Shown here in pieces: positions 1-7,551 of a stretch of DNA of 20,198 nucleotides. Source of the stretch: an uncultured Mycoplasmatota bacterium (GTDB taxonomy: Bacteria > Bacillota_I > Bacilli_A > RF39 > UBA660); contig URYZ01000016.1 in the NCBI GenBank assembly GCA_900552235.1, positions 1 through 20,198 of the forward strand. Direction: 5' to 3'. Position 1 is the first letter of the stretch; each line of letters starts with the position of its first letter. A model generated the notes under the pieces. That model ran no database searches and was not told the origin of the DNA. It worked only from the letters and a program-made list of their open reading frames with translations. The translations under genes were made by a program, and so were the position numbers.

Positions 1-111
1 AAGCATTCTACGCAAATCATCAAATGTTTCAGTTATCGGTGCAACACGATTATTTTTTATATCATCCTCTGCCTCAGCTAATATTTCAAGTAACTCTATA
101 CGTGCTTTCAT
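1..111 (-). CDS. Partial gene, probable C-terminal part of a Phd/YefM-type antitoxin
   Basis: Reading the minus strand from an ATG at 111 gives 37 codons that run off the window edge. The peptide is charged and helical, with a core like AEAEDDIKNNRVAP followed by TFDDLRR. This resembles the C-terminal, toxin-binding half of Phd/YefM-type antitoxins; the family assignment is from memory of family patterns and is uncertain. The same frame is open for seven more codons upstream (IYEEYKN, positions 112-132), which also look like antitoxin sequence, but it then meets a stop (133-135) before the usual N-terminal DNA-binding half. So this may be a 5'-truncated remnant rather than a complete small gene. 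No convincing ribosome binding site precedes the ATG. Three of its four arginines use CGT, whereas neighbouring genes use mostly AGA, and its GC content is visibly higher, both of which hint at a foreign origin. Confidence 0.45.
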   Translation of the reverse strand, partial: MKARIELLEILAEAEDDIKNNRVAPITETFDDLRRML

Positions 112-153
112 ATTTTTATATTCTTCATATATTTAATTAGAAAGGAAAATATT

Positions 154-753
154 ATGAATGAATATAAAAGTGTAACTAAATTTTTAAGTAAGAATGAAGA
201 ACAAAAAACATTTAAAAGTTTTATTAAGAATTTATTTTCTAAAATATTTATATGTTTAATAATTCTTTTAGTTTGTTTAATTGTAGTAAAATATGATAAG
301 AATAACAAAAATTTAATAAATAGTTTTTTATTAAAAAATGATTTATCTTTTGCTAAATTAAATAATTTATATGAAAAATATATAGGAAATATCTTACCAT
401 TTGAAACAAAAAAGAATAATAATATTACAAGCGTATTTAATGAAAAGTTTGTTTATAAAGACATAAGTATTTATAAAAATGGTTATAAACTAGAAGTAGA
501 TAACGATTATTATATTCCTTTAATTGAAAGTGGTGTAGTTGTTTTTGTTGGAGAAAATGAAGATTATGGCAAAACAGTTATTGTAGAACAAGTAGATGGT
601 GTTTGTGTAACTTATGGGAATATTTCTAGTTTAAATGTTAATTTATATGATTATGTAAGTAAAGGAGAATTCTTAGGAAGTAGTAATGGATCTTATTTAT
701 ATTTAGTATTTGAAAAAGATGGAAAGTATTTAAAATATAATGACTTTATTTAA
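154..753 (+). CDS. spoIVFA: SpoIVFA-like membrane protein with degenerate LytM (M23) domain
   Basis: This 199-residue protein has a basic N-terminus, one transmembrane segment at about residues 30-47, a linker, and a C-terminal beta-rich domain (about 119-195) with the M23/LytM layout. The domain runs from the SGVVVFVGENEDYGKTVIV strand region through the YDYVSKGEFLG turn to a final strand. The catalytic metal ligands are missing: the usual first His region reads VTYGN, and the HxH motif is replaced by YLY (181-183), so it is very unlikely to be a peptidase. In Bacillus, SpoIVFA anchors and helps regulate the protease SpoIVFB at the forespore membrane. The SpoIVFB gene follows here with a 14-bp overlap, which supports the call. 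The start is set by AAAGGA at 141-146. Sequence similarity outside the LytM fold is weak; the name rests mainly on architecture and on the partner gene. Confidence 0.7.
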   Translation: MNEYKSVTKFLSKNEEQKTFKSFIKNLFSKIFICLIILLVCLIVVKYDKNNKNLINSFLLKNDLSFAKLNNLYEKYIGNILPFETKKNNNITSVFNEKFVYKDISIYKNGYKLEVDNDYYIPLIESGVVVFVGENEDYGKTVIVEQVDGVCVTYGNISSLNVNLYDYVSKGEFLGSSNGSYLYLVFEKDGKYLKYNDFI

Positions 754-1492
754 AAAAATATATATTCACCCCTTAACAATTCTTTTATCTATTGTAGTAG
801 CATTAACAGGAATGTATAAAGATTTCCTAATAATATTTTTAATTATTATAATTCATGAGTTTGGTCATTTACTTATGGCTTTACTTTTTAAATGGAATAT
901 AGATAAAATATCAATCTATCCTTATGGAGGATGTGTAAAGTTTAATGAAAAAATAAATAGACCTTTAAAAGAAGAATTATTAATTTTAATAAGTGGTCCA
1001 TTTTTTCAAATATTATTTTTTATAATCATAACAATTCTTTATAAAAATAGTATTTTATCATTTAGAAACTATTTACTTTTTAAGACATATCATTATACAC
1101 TTCTTTTTTTTAATTTACTTCCAATTTATCCCTTAGATGGAGGAAAGATATTAAATGTATTACTAGAGTATATTTTTCCCTATAAAAAAAGTAATAAGTT
1201 AATAATAATATTGTCGTATTTAGTACTTGTTTTTCTTTTAATTAGTTATAAAAATATTAATTTAATAATGATGAGCACCTTTTTAATAATAGAAATTACT
1301 TTATATTTAAAAAGACAAGATTATTTATTTAATAAGTTTTTACTTGAAAGATACCTTAATGATTATAATTTTAAAAAAATAAAAGTTATTAATGATAAAA
1401 GTTATATGTATAGAGATAAAAGACATATGTTAAAAAATAAGAATAAATATATATTAGAGAAAGATTATTTAAAAGAAAGGTTTAAAAGATGA
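740..1492 (+). CDS. spoIVFB: SpoIVFB-family intramembrane metalloprotease (M50, site-2 protease)
   Basis: This 250-residue polytopic membrane zinc protease has the first metal motif HEFGH at residues 39-43 in a transmembrane helix and the second motif NLLPIYPLDGG at 125-135, with Asp133 as third ligand. The IHP at the N-terminus, the NRPLKEE block (73-79) and FLLERY in the C-terminal part all match the pattern of Bacillus SpoIVFB, which cleaves pro-sigma-K during sporulation. The polar C-terminal tail replaces the CBS domain that other M50 clans carry. Its start lies inside the end of the SpoIVFA-like gene (14-bp overlap) and lacks a strong ribosome site of its own, so translation is probably coupled. 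Its stop overlaps the next start (ATGA). Whether the host sporulates cannot be told from this window; no sigma-K or BofA gene is present here. Confidence 0.88.
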   Translation: MTLFKKIYIHPLTILLSIVVALTGMYKDFLIIFLIIIIHEFGHLLMALLFKWNIDKISIYPYGGCVKFNEKINRPLKEELLILISGPFFQILFFIIITILYKNSILSFRNYLLFKTYHYTLLFFNLLPIYPLDGGKILNVLLEYIFPYKKSNKLIIILSYLVLVFLLISYKNINLIMMSTFLIIEITLYLKRQDYLFNKFLLERYLNDYNFKKIKVINDKSYMYRDKRHMLKNKNKYILEKDYLKERFKR

Positions 1493-2667
1493 AAAAAATA
1501 TTAATAATTATTTTAGTGTTATTTATAGGAATGTATATGTTTTATAATATGAATAAAAAAGAAGATAATAATATAACAAATAATTTTGAAGAAGATAGAT
1601 ATATGTTTATATCATATATTGACTATAGTTATTTAAAAGGAAAAGATGAAAATAGTTTAAAAGAAGAAATAGATAAAATAGTATTAAATATAAAAAATAG
1701 TAATTTTAATGGCATAATACTTCAAGTAAGAGCATTTAGTGATGCGATATATAACTCTAAAATATATAGTCCTTCTTTAAAGATAGTAAATAATGAAGAT
1801 GATAAATTAAATTTAGATTTACTTGATTATTTTATTAAAAAATCTCATGAAAATAATATTAAATTAATTGCATGGATAAATCCTTATCGTATAAGAAGTA
1901 ATAATGATATTTCTAGTATAAGTGAAAATAACGTTGTTTATAAATATTTAAATACTTCAAATGTTGAAATAAAAGAGGGAATATATTTTAATCCTGCAAA
2001 GGATGAAGTATTAGATTTAATAGTAAATGGTGTTTTAGAAATTGTAGAAAATTATAATGTTGATGGTATTTTATATGATGATTATTTTTATCCAAGTAAA
2101 ACATGTGATTTAAAAGATTATGAGTTATATAAAACACAAGGTGGTACAAAGTCTTTAGAAGATTTTAGAAGAGATAATATAAATAAATTAATAACAAAAA
2201 CTTATGAAAAAATAAAAGAGATAAAAAAAGATGTTTTATTTGGTATAAGTCCATCTGGTAATATGAATAACAATTATAATGATGAATATTTAGATATTAA
2301 TTATTTAATCGAAAATAAAATAATTGATTTTATTATGCCCCAGATTTATTATGGATTTAATAATACAAGTCTTCCTTTTACAAGTACAGTTAACTCTTGG
2401 AGCAGTTTAGTAAAAGATACAAGTATAAAGTTTTATGTTGCTTTAGCTTTATATAAAGCAGGCTTAGAAGATAGATACGCTAAAGATGGGATAAATGAAT
2501 GGATTAATAATAGTGATATTATTACTAAACAAATAATTGTAAGTAGAAATACTTATAATTATAAAGGATTTTCTCTTTTTAGATATGATTATTTCTTTAA
2601 TGATGAAAAAAATAATAAACAACTAGTAGATGAAGTATTTTATGTGAAAAATTTATTAAAAGGTTAG
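1489..2667 (+). CDS. Membrane-anchored GHL10-family glycoside-hydrolase-like protein (YngK/UPF0748 type)
   Basis: A 392-residue protein with an N-terminal hydrophobic signal or anchor (about 4-19) and then a TIM-barrel-like domain of the GHL10 (DUF187) family. Recognisable blocks are FNGIILQVRAFSDA, KLIAWINPYRIRS, VDGILYDDYFYP (Asp192, Asp197 and Asp198 are likely active-site acids) and IIDFIMPQIYYG. Members are thought to act on cell-wall or other polysaccharides outside the cell, but the substrate is not established. The start overlaps the spoIVFB stop by 4 bp and has AAAGG just upstream, so the three genes 154-2667 are probably one operon. No clear hairpin terminator follows before the next promoter. 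The link to the SpoIVF pair suggests an envelope or spore-related role, but this is only inference from position. Confidence 0.85.
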   Translation: MKKILIIILVLFIGMYMFYNMNKKEDNNITNNFEEDRYMFISYIDYSYLKGKDENSLKEEIDKIVLNIKNSNFNGIILQVRAFSDAIYNSKIYSPSLKIVNNEDDKLNLDLLDYFIKKSHENNIKLIAWINPYRIRSNNDISSISENNVVYKYLNTSNVEIKEGIYFNPAKDEVLDLIVNGVLEIVENYNVDGILYDDYFYPSKTCDLKDYELYKTQGGTKSLEDFRRDNINKLITKTYEKIKEIKKDVLFGISPSGNMNNNYNDEYLDINYLIENKIIDFIMPQIYYGFNNTSLPFTSTVNSWSSLVKDTSIKFYVALALYKAGLEDRYAKDGINEWINNSDIITKQIIVSRNTYNYKGFSLFRYDYFFNDEKNNKQLVDEVFYVKNLLKG

Positions 2668-2714
2668 TTAAAAAATAAATTTTAAAAGTTTTTATTTATG
2701 AAATCCTTTTGCCA

Positions 2715-2723
2715 TGCTATAAT
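2715..2723 (+). promoter_or_regulatory. Extended -10 promoter for the prepilin-mutL operon
   Basis: The sequence TGC-TATAAT is a perfect extended -10 element (TG at 2715-2716, hexamer 2718-2723). The matching -35 region (TTTATG) is weak, as is common for extended -10 promoters. Transcription would start near 2730, a few bases before the ribosome site AGAGG at 2735-2739. Confidence 0.6.
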
Positions 2724-2746
2724 TATATATAGAAAAGAGGTAACTT

Positions 2747-3298
2747 ATGAAAAATAAAAAAGGATTTACAATAATAGAATTACTTGCTGTTGTGGTTGTA
2801 CTTGCTTTATTATCAACATTTGTAGGAATGTCTATAAGTAGATATAGAATTGATGCTAAAAATAAAGAAAGAAATATTTTAAGAGCTACTTTAATAGATG
2901 AATTTAATAATTATAGGGTAGCTAATAGTGATAAGTATTTAAATAATACAATTAAGTATAGTTATAATAATGATAGTGATAAAGTATATCTTGCTAAAAA
3001 AATTTCATTTAATAAAAATACATGTAATAATATAGAAAATAGTTATATAACTTATTTTAATAAAAAAGATAGACTTTCTAGTATAGATAAAATAAGTGAT
3101 GATAGTATTACAGAAGAAATGAAAACAAAGTTAAAAGAAAAACTAGAATCTTCAAATGAGGAAGTTTACTGTGTTTATTTTTATTGTGAAGGGGAACTTG
3201 TAATTGATGATAGTGATAATGTATATGGAAATAAAGTAGTGGAAACTGTTTTAATAAACGATAATTATAAAGATATTGAAGTAAATTATTGTAGGTGA
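2747..3298 (+). CDS. Prepilin-like protein with type IV pilin N-terminus
   Basis: This 183-residue protein opens with a textbook class III prepilin signal: KKG then FTIIE, with cleavage expected after Gly6 and the conserved Glu at mature position 5 (Glu11). It is followed by the hydrophobic helix ELLAVVVVLALLSTFVG. The rest is a polar, Asn-, Asp- and Lys-rich head with four cysteines (93, 142, 147, 182) that could form two disulfides. It should be processed by a prepilin peptidase and assembled by a type IV pilus, competence (ComG) or type II-like machine, none of which is encoded in this window. The start follows AGAGG at 2735-2739. mutL begins four bases after its stop, so the two are co-transcribed. 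I do not recognise a specific pilin family for the head. Confidence 0.75.
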   Translation: MKNKKGFTIIELLAVVVVLALLSTFVGMSISRYRIDAKNKERNILRATLIDEFNNYRVANSDKYLNNTIKYSYNNDSDKVYLAKKISFNKNTCNNIENSYITYFNKKDRLSSIDKISDDSITEEMKTKLKEKLESSNEEVYCVYFYCEGELVIDDSDNVYGNKVVETVLINDNYKDIEVNYCR

Positions 3299-3302
3299 TG
3301 GT

Positions 3303-5075
3303 ATGAGTGTTATAAAAGTAATGGATATAAACCTTTCTAACAAAATTGCTGCTGGTGAAGTTGTTGAAAGACTTATGAATATTGTAAAAGAACTAGTAGA
3401 AAATGCAATTGATGCTAAAGCAAGTGAGATAAAAATAGAATTAACAGAATCTGGCTTAAAGGAAATTAAGGTTACAGATAATGGATGTGGAATGGATAAA
3501 AATGATGCTACAACATGTTTACTTCGCCATGCAACAAGTAAAATTTATGATGATGATGATTTATTTAATATAAATACATTAGGTTTTAGAGGAGAAGCAC
3601 TCCCATCAATTGCCAGTGTATCTAAAATGGTTATAAAAACATCAACTGGTGAAACAGGAACAGAAGTAGTTGTAAATGGTGGAATAATTGAAAGTGTTAA
3701 AGAAAGTGATTTAAGAAAAGGCACATCAATTTCTGTAAGTGATATTTTCTATAATACACCTGCAAGGCTTAAATATTTAAGAAGTTTATATAGTGAACTT
3801 GCTAATATTGTTGATTATGTAAATAAAATGGCTTTATCTTATCCTAATGTAAAGTTTGTGTTAGAAAACGATTCTAAGGTTTTATTAAATACAGATGGAA
3901 GTGGTAATTTACTTAAAGTAATTAATAGTATTTATGGTCTTAGTGTTACTAAAAAGATGGCTAAAGTAGAAAATAGTAATGATGATTATGAAATAAAAGG
4001 GTATATTTCATATCCTGAAGTTAATAGATCAAGTAGAAATAGTATAACTATTTTAGTTAACAATAGATGCATAAAAAACTATGATGTTAATAAAGCAATT
4101 ATTGATAGTTACCATACATATCTTCCTAAAGATAGATACCCAATTGTAGTTTTAAATATTGATTGTGATCCATTTTTAATAGATGTTAATGTTCATCCAA
4201 CTAAAATGGATATAAAATTTTCTAAAAAAGAAGAATTAATTACTTTAATATCTAATACTGTTTCTTCGTGTTTAGAAAAACTTTTATTAATTCCAGAAGT
4301 TAAATATGAAGATAGACCTATTTCTAATGTTAATGAAGTATCAACAGTAAATAAAAATTTAGATTTTATTGATTTAGAACAAAAAGAAATAAAACCTCAG
4401 TTTGAAACATTAAATTTTGATTTTAGTGAAGATTTTAATTATATAAAAGAAGAAGAAACACCTTACAATGAGGAAGAAAAACAACATCATGAAAAATTTA
4501 AAATGATTGAACCAAAATGTTTAATTCATGGAACATATATTGTTGGTGAAAATGAAGATGGTTTATATATAATGGATCAACATGCTGTTAACGAAAGAAT
4601 TAATTATGAATATTATATAAAAAAACTAGGGGAAGATTCTAACCTTACTACAGATTTACTTATTCCAATAAAATTAGAATTTTCTAGTAATGAATATATT
4701 ATTTTAAAAGAACATTTTAATATATTAGATAGATTACATATAAATTATGAAGAATTTGGTAGTAATACCCTTATAATAAGAAGTCATCCAACATGGATTA
4801 AAAAAGGATATGAAGAAGAAAGTTTATATAAAATAATGGAAGTTATTATTCATGAAGAAGATTTTTCAATAGAAAAATTTAATGAAAAAATATCAACGAC
4901 TCTTGCATGTAAAATGAGTATTAAAGCTAATGAATATGTTAGTTTAGATGAGCTTAGAGTCTTAATAGAAAGATTAAGAGAAACAGAAAATCCTTTTACT
5001 TGTCCACATGGAAGACCTACAATTATAAGTTATTCAAAATATGAATTAGAAAAATTATTTAAAAGAGCTATGTAG
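3303..5075 (+). CDS. mutL: DNA mismatch repair protein MutL with endonuclease motif
   Basis: A 590-residue MutL. The N-terminal GHKL ATPase shows IAAGEVVER, KELVENAIDA, DNGCGM and LGFRGEAL. The C-terminal dimerisation and nuclease part has the metal-binding motif DQHAVNERINYE starting at Asp425 (DQHA-x2-E-x4-E), ACK at 535-537 and CPHGRP from Cys567. These mark the MutL type that nicks DNA itself, as in organisms without MutH. It acts with MutS (not in this window) in post-replicative mismatch repair. The linker (about 330-400) is acidic and variable. The start has a ribosome site (AGGTGATGG region) overlapping the end of the prepilin gene. Such pairing with a pilin gene instead of mutS is unusual. 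The reading frame is intact and of normal length. Confidence 0.97.
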   Translation: MSVIKVMDINLSNKIAAGEVVERLMNIVKELVENAIDAKASEIKIELTESGLKEIKVTDNGCGMDKNDATTCLLRHATSKIYDDDDLFNINTLGFRGEALPSIASVSKMVIKTSTGETGTEVVVNGGIIESVKESDLRKGTSISVSDIFYNTPARLKYLRSLYSELANIVDYVNKMALSYPNVKFVLENDSKVLLNTDGSGNLLKVINSIYGLSVTKKMAKVENSNDDYEIKGYISYPEVNRSSRNSITILVNNRCIKNYDVNKAIIDSYHTYLPKDRYPIVVLNIDCDPFLIDVNVHPTKMDIKFSKKEELITLISNTVSSCLEKLLLIPEVKYEDRPISNVNEVSTVNKNLDFIDLEQKEIKPQFETLNFDFSEDFNYIKEEETPYNEEEKQHHEKFKMIEPKCLIHGTYIVGENEDGLYIMDQHAVNERINYEYYIKKLGEDSNLTTDLLIPIKLEFSSNEYIILKEHFNILDRLHINYEEFGSNTLIIRSHPTWIKKGYEEESLYKIMEVIIHEEDFSIEKFNEKISTTLACKMSIKANEYVSLDELRVLIERLRETENPFTCPHGRPTIISYSKYELEKLFKRAM

Positions 5076-5095
5076 TTCTTTTTATTTTATATAAG

Positions 5096-5130
5096 TATAA
5101 ATAAAATGTTAAAATTTATTTATATTTTTT
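5096..5130 (+). terminator. AU-only hairpin terminator after mutL
   Basis: A perfect 10-bp stem TATAAATAAA / TTTATTTATA with a 9-base loop is followed by six Ts. The stem has no GC pairs, so it may be weak. It lies just downstream of mutL, and its end overlaps the proposed -35 of sufB. Confidence 0.5.
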
Positions 5131-5147
5131 ATAAAATAATGTATAAT
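5119..5147 (+). promoter_or_regulatory. Promoter of sufB
   Basis: TATAAT at 5142-5147 has a partial -35, TTTATA, 17 bp upstream (5119-5124). Transcription would begin near 5154, just ahead of the strong ribosome site TAGGAGG at 5159-5165. No operator for an Fe-S regulator was recognised. Confidence 0.5.
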
Positions 5148-5171
5148 AATTCTTGGTTAGGAGGAAGTTTT

Positions 5172-6479
5172 ATGGTTATCGAAGGATTAAGTGTTGATAA
5201 GATAAAAACTATTTCTAAATTAAAACAGGAAACAGAAGATGTATTAGATTTTAGATTAAAAAGTTATGAAGCGTTTAAAAATATGCCTTTACCTTCTTTT
5301 GGACCTTCATTAGATATTGATTTTGATAAAATAATATATTATGCTTCAAATGATAATAAAATTAATTCATCATGGGAAAGTATAGATAAAAATATAACAA
5401 ATGAATTTGATACACTTGGAGTAATTGAAAGTGAAAAAAATCTTGATGGAATGGGAGTTCAATATGAAAGTGAAGTAATATATCATAATATGATAAAAGA
5501 ACTTGAAGAAAAAAAAGTTATATTTACTTCAATCGAAGATGCTTTTAAAAAATATCCCGAACTTGTTAAGAAATACTTTTCTAAAATTGTAAAACCTGAT
5601 GAAAATAAATTTACAGCCTTAAATTGTAGTTGTTTTTCAGGTGGAAGTTTTATTTATATTCCTAAAAATACTACTTTAGATAGACCACTTCAAAGTTATT
5701 TTAGAATTAGTAGTAGAAATTTAGGTCAATTTGAAAGAACTTTAATAATAGTAGATGATAATAGTAGTCTTCATTATATCGAAGGATGTACGGCAAGAAA
5801 TTATACATCAAGTAATTTACATGCGGCAGTTGTTGAAATATATGTTGGTAAAAATAGTACTTGTCGTTATTCTACAATTCAAAATTGGAGTGGTAATGTT
5901 TATAATTTAGTTACTAAAAGAGCTTTGGTAGAAGCTTCTGGTAAAATGGAATGGATTGATGGTAATATTGGTTCTTATAAAACAATGAAATATCCTTGTT
6001 GTGTTTTAAAAGGAGATAACGCAAGTGGTACTTGTATTACAATAAGTGTTGCTAAAAATAATCAAGAACAAGATACTGGTGCTAAAATGATACATTTAGG
6101 GAAAAATACAACTAGTAATATTATTTCGAAAAGTATTGCAAGTTTAGGAGGTACTGCTAATTACAGAGGCAAGGTATATATAGATAAAAATGCAACTAAC
6201 AGTAATTCTATTGTAAAATGTGATACTTTAATCTTAGATGATATGTCAAAAAGTGATACATTCCCAAATAATATTGTAAAAAATAAATTATCTTTTATCG
6301 AACATGAAGCAACTGTATCAAGAATAAGTGAAGATAAACTTTTTTATCTTGAATCAAGAGGTATTCCTAAAGAAAAAGCAATTGAACTTATTGTTCTTGG
6401 GTTTGCTGAAAAGTTTAGAGAAGAATTACCTTTAGAATATGCAGTTGAATTAAATAGTTTACTTAAACAGAACTTTTAG
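5172..6479 (+). CDS. sufB: SufB, Fe-S cluster scaffold subunit
   Basis: A 435-residue SufB that builds Fe-S clusters with the ATPase SufC and the paralogue SufD. Strong family blocks are EGCTARNYTSSNLHAAVVEI, CRYSTIQNWSGNVYNLVTKR, MEWIDGNIGS, TMKYPCCVLKG, AKMIHLGKNTTSNIISKSI, CDTLILDD and a C-terminal EHEATVSRISEDKLFYL with GIPKEKA. Cys350 (CDTLI) matches the conserved cluster or sulfur-acceptor cysteine of the family. The start at 5172 is chosen because TAGGAGG lies 6 bp upstream; an in-frame ATG at 5106 would add 22 atypical residues upstream of the ribosome site. The protein is about 30 residues shorter than Bacillus SufB, mostly at the N-terminus. sufC, sufD, sufS and sufU are not beside it, whereas they normally share its operon, so the rest of the pathway must be encoded elsewhere. 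Confidence 0.95.
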   Translation: MVIEGLSVDKIKTISKLKQETEDVLDFRLKSYEAFKNMPLPSFGPSLDIDFDKIIYYASNDNKINSSWESIDKNITNEFDTLGVIESEKNLDGMGVQYESEVIYHNMIKELEEKKVIFTSIEDAFKKYPELVKKYFSKIVKPDENKFTALNCSCFSGGSFIYIPKNTTLDRPLQSYFRISSRNLGQFERTLIIVDDNSSLHYIEGCTARNYTSSNLHAAVVEIYVGKNSTCRYSTIQNWSGNVYNLVTKRALVEASGKMEWIDGNIGSYKTMKYPCCVLKGDNASGTCITISVAKNNQEQDTGAKMIHLGKNTTSNIISKSIASLGGTANYRGKVYIDKNATNSNSIVKCDTLILDDMSKSDTFPNNIVKNKLSFIEHEATVSRISEDKLFYLESRGIPKEKAIELIVLGFAEKFREELPLEYAVELNSLLKQNF

Positions 6480-7258
6480 TTTTGTTTTTTTAATTGATTA
6501 TTTGTTAAAATAAAAGCAATAATACTTAAAATAAGTCCAATTATTAAATCATTATTAAGAATAATTTTATAGTTTATTAAACCTGGGATTGTAGATATAA
6601 CAAAACCAAGTATAGCAAAGTAAGTATAACCAAAATATTTATTTAATAGAAAATTAATTAATTTTGATAGTAAAAAAATAGAAAGTGCTATACCGATAAA
6701 AATAGGAATTAAATAATTTATATTTAAAGTATTAATACTAATTAAATAAATATTATAAAAACCTAATATACTAAGAATAACAGTAGAACTTATCCCTGGG
6801 ATTATCATAGAACATCCTATGATAAACCCTATTATTAAAAGGTAGATAATGTTTATATTTGTAACAACGTTATTCGTTTTACATTTTAAAAAGAGTATTC
6901 CTATAAAAAAGGTAAATATAAATATTAAAATATATCTTTTTTTAAATCCTTTTTTAGAAGCTTCTTTAAATAAAGAAGGAATGGTACCGAAAATAAACCC
7001 TACAAAAACAAGAGTTGTTATAACATTGTAGTTATTATAAAAATAAAAAATAACATTACTAAATAAAAATGTTCCAAAAAGTACTCCAATAGCAATAGGA
7101 AATAAAAATTTAAAGTTAGATTTAAAATCTTTAAAAATATTACTTATGGAATTTATACATTTTTCATATAAGTTTAAACTTACAAGTAGGGCACTTCCAC
7201 TTATTCCTGGGGTGATATTAGCTATACCTACAAAAAAACCTTTTATAAAATTTTTCAT
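6476..7258 (-). CDS. DUF368 family membrane protein, candidate undecaprenyl-phosphate translocase
   Basis: A 260-residue protein of about eight transmembrane segments. Two related blocks, NITPGISGSALLVSLNLY near the N-terminus and MIIPGISSTVILSILGFY in the second half, show the internal duplication typical of DUF368. Members (PopT) have been linked by others to flipping undecaprenyl phosphate back across the membrane for wall and teichoic-acid synthesis; the function here is inferred from the family. The start at 7258 is chosen because AGAGGA lies about 8 bp upstream on the minus strand. An upstream in-frame ATG at 7306 would place that ribosome site within the gene. The stop overlaps the convergent sufB stop by 4 bp, and no terminator separates them. 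Confidence 0.85.
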   Translation of the reverse strand: MKNFIKGFFVGIANITPGISGSALLVSLNLYEKCINSISNIFKDFKSNFKFLFPIAIGVLFGTFLFSNVIFYFYNNYNVITTLVFVGFIFGTIPSLFKEASKKGFKKRYILIFIFTFFIGILFLKCKTNNVVTNINIIYLLIIGFIIGCSMIIPGISSTVILSILGFYNIYLISINTLNINYLIPIFIGIALSIFLLSKLINFLLNKYFGYTYFAILGFVISTIPGLINYKIILNNDLIIGLILSIIAFILTNNQLKKQN

Positions 7259-7295
7259 ATTCTTTTTCCTCTTTAAATAATATTCAAGTAAGAAG

Positions 7296-7328
7296 AAAAA
7301 CATCACTAAAATGTTAATGATGTTTTTT
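7296..7328. terminator. Bidirectional terminator-like hairpin
   Basis: A perfect 10-bp stem AAAAACATCA / TGATGTTTTT, with an inner TAA/TTA extension and an AATG loop, ends in six Ts on the plus strand. The minus strand also ends in a T-rich run. On the plus strand it is the first terminator-like structure I see after sufB. On the minus strand it would lie in the DUF368 leader. Confidence 0.55.
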
Positions 7329-7334
7329 GATAAA

Positions 7335-7402
7335 AATAATTAAAGTATGCTTGGGGAATGTTTCAAAACATGTATTTTTAATTATTATACGTGAATAATA
7401 AT
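7335..7402 (+). promoter_or_regulatory. Overlapping, mutually exclusive hairpins (possible leader RNA or sRNA)
   Basis: One hairpin pairs AATAATTAAA (7335-7344) with TTTAATTATT (7377-7386) and encloses an unpaired CTTGGGGAA and a small inner stem ATGTT/AACAT. A second hairpin pairs ATTATTAT (7381-7388) with ATAATAAT (7395-7402). They share 7381-7386, so both cannot form at once. It does not match any riboswitch I know. The strand is undetermined. Confidence 0.35.
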
Positions 7403-7522
7403 GAATTTAAGTAACGAGGATAAAATATATGAAGTATTTTTTACTTTAAATTATTTTATCTAATATATATTATGAAGTTAACAATTTTGTTTATAATATT
7501 TTTAACTAGTAAAGATAAAATA

Positions 7523-7551
7523 TTTTATTTTTCTTTTATTTATTGTATAAT
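7523..7551 (+). promoter_or_regulatory. Probable promoter of the PFOR-trmL operon
   Basis: A consensus -10 TATAAT lies at 7546-7551 with a weak -35 (TTTTAT) 17 bp upstream. Transcription would begin near 7558, giving a short leader to the start at 7585. A second TATAAT upstream (in the 7480s-7490s) has no better -35. Confidence 0.5.

Noticed and set aside
2668..2700. Terminator after the GHL10 gene
   Set aside because: Only a 7-bp AU stem can be drawn and no T tract follows it.
5106..5171. Longer sufB start with 22 extra residues
   Set aside because: The ATG at 5106 lies upstream of the promoter -10 and of the ribosome site at 5159-5165, and the added residues do not look like SufB.
6849..7031. 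Plus-strand open frame inside the DUF368 gene
   Set aside because: It is antisense to a well-supported membrane protein gene and has no ribosome site or family features.
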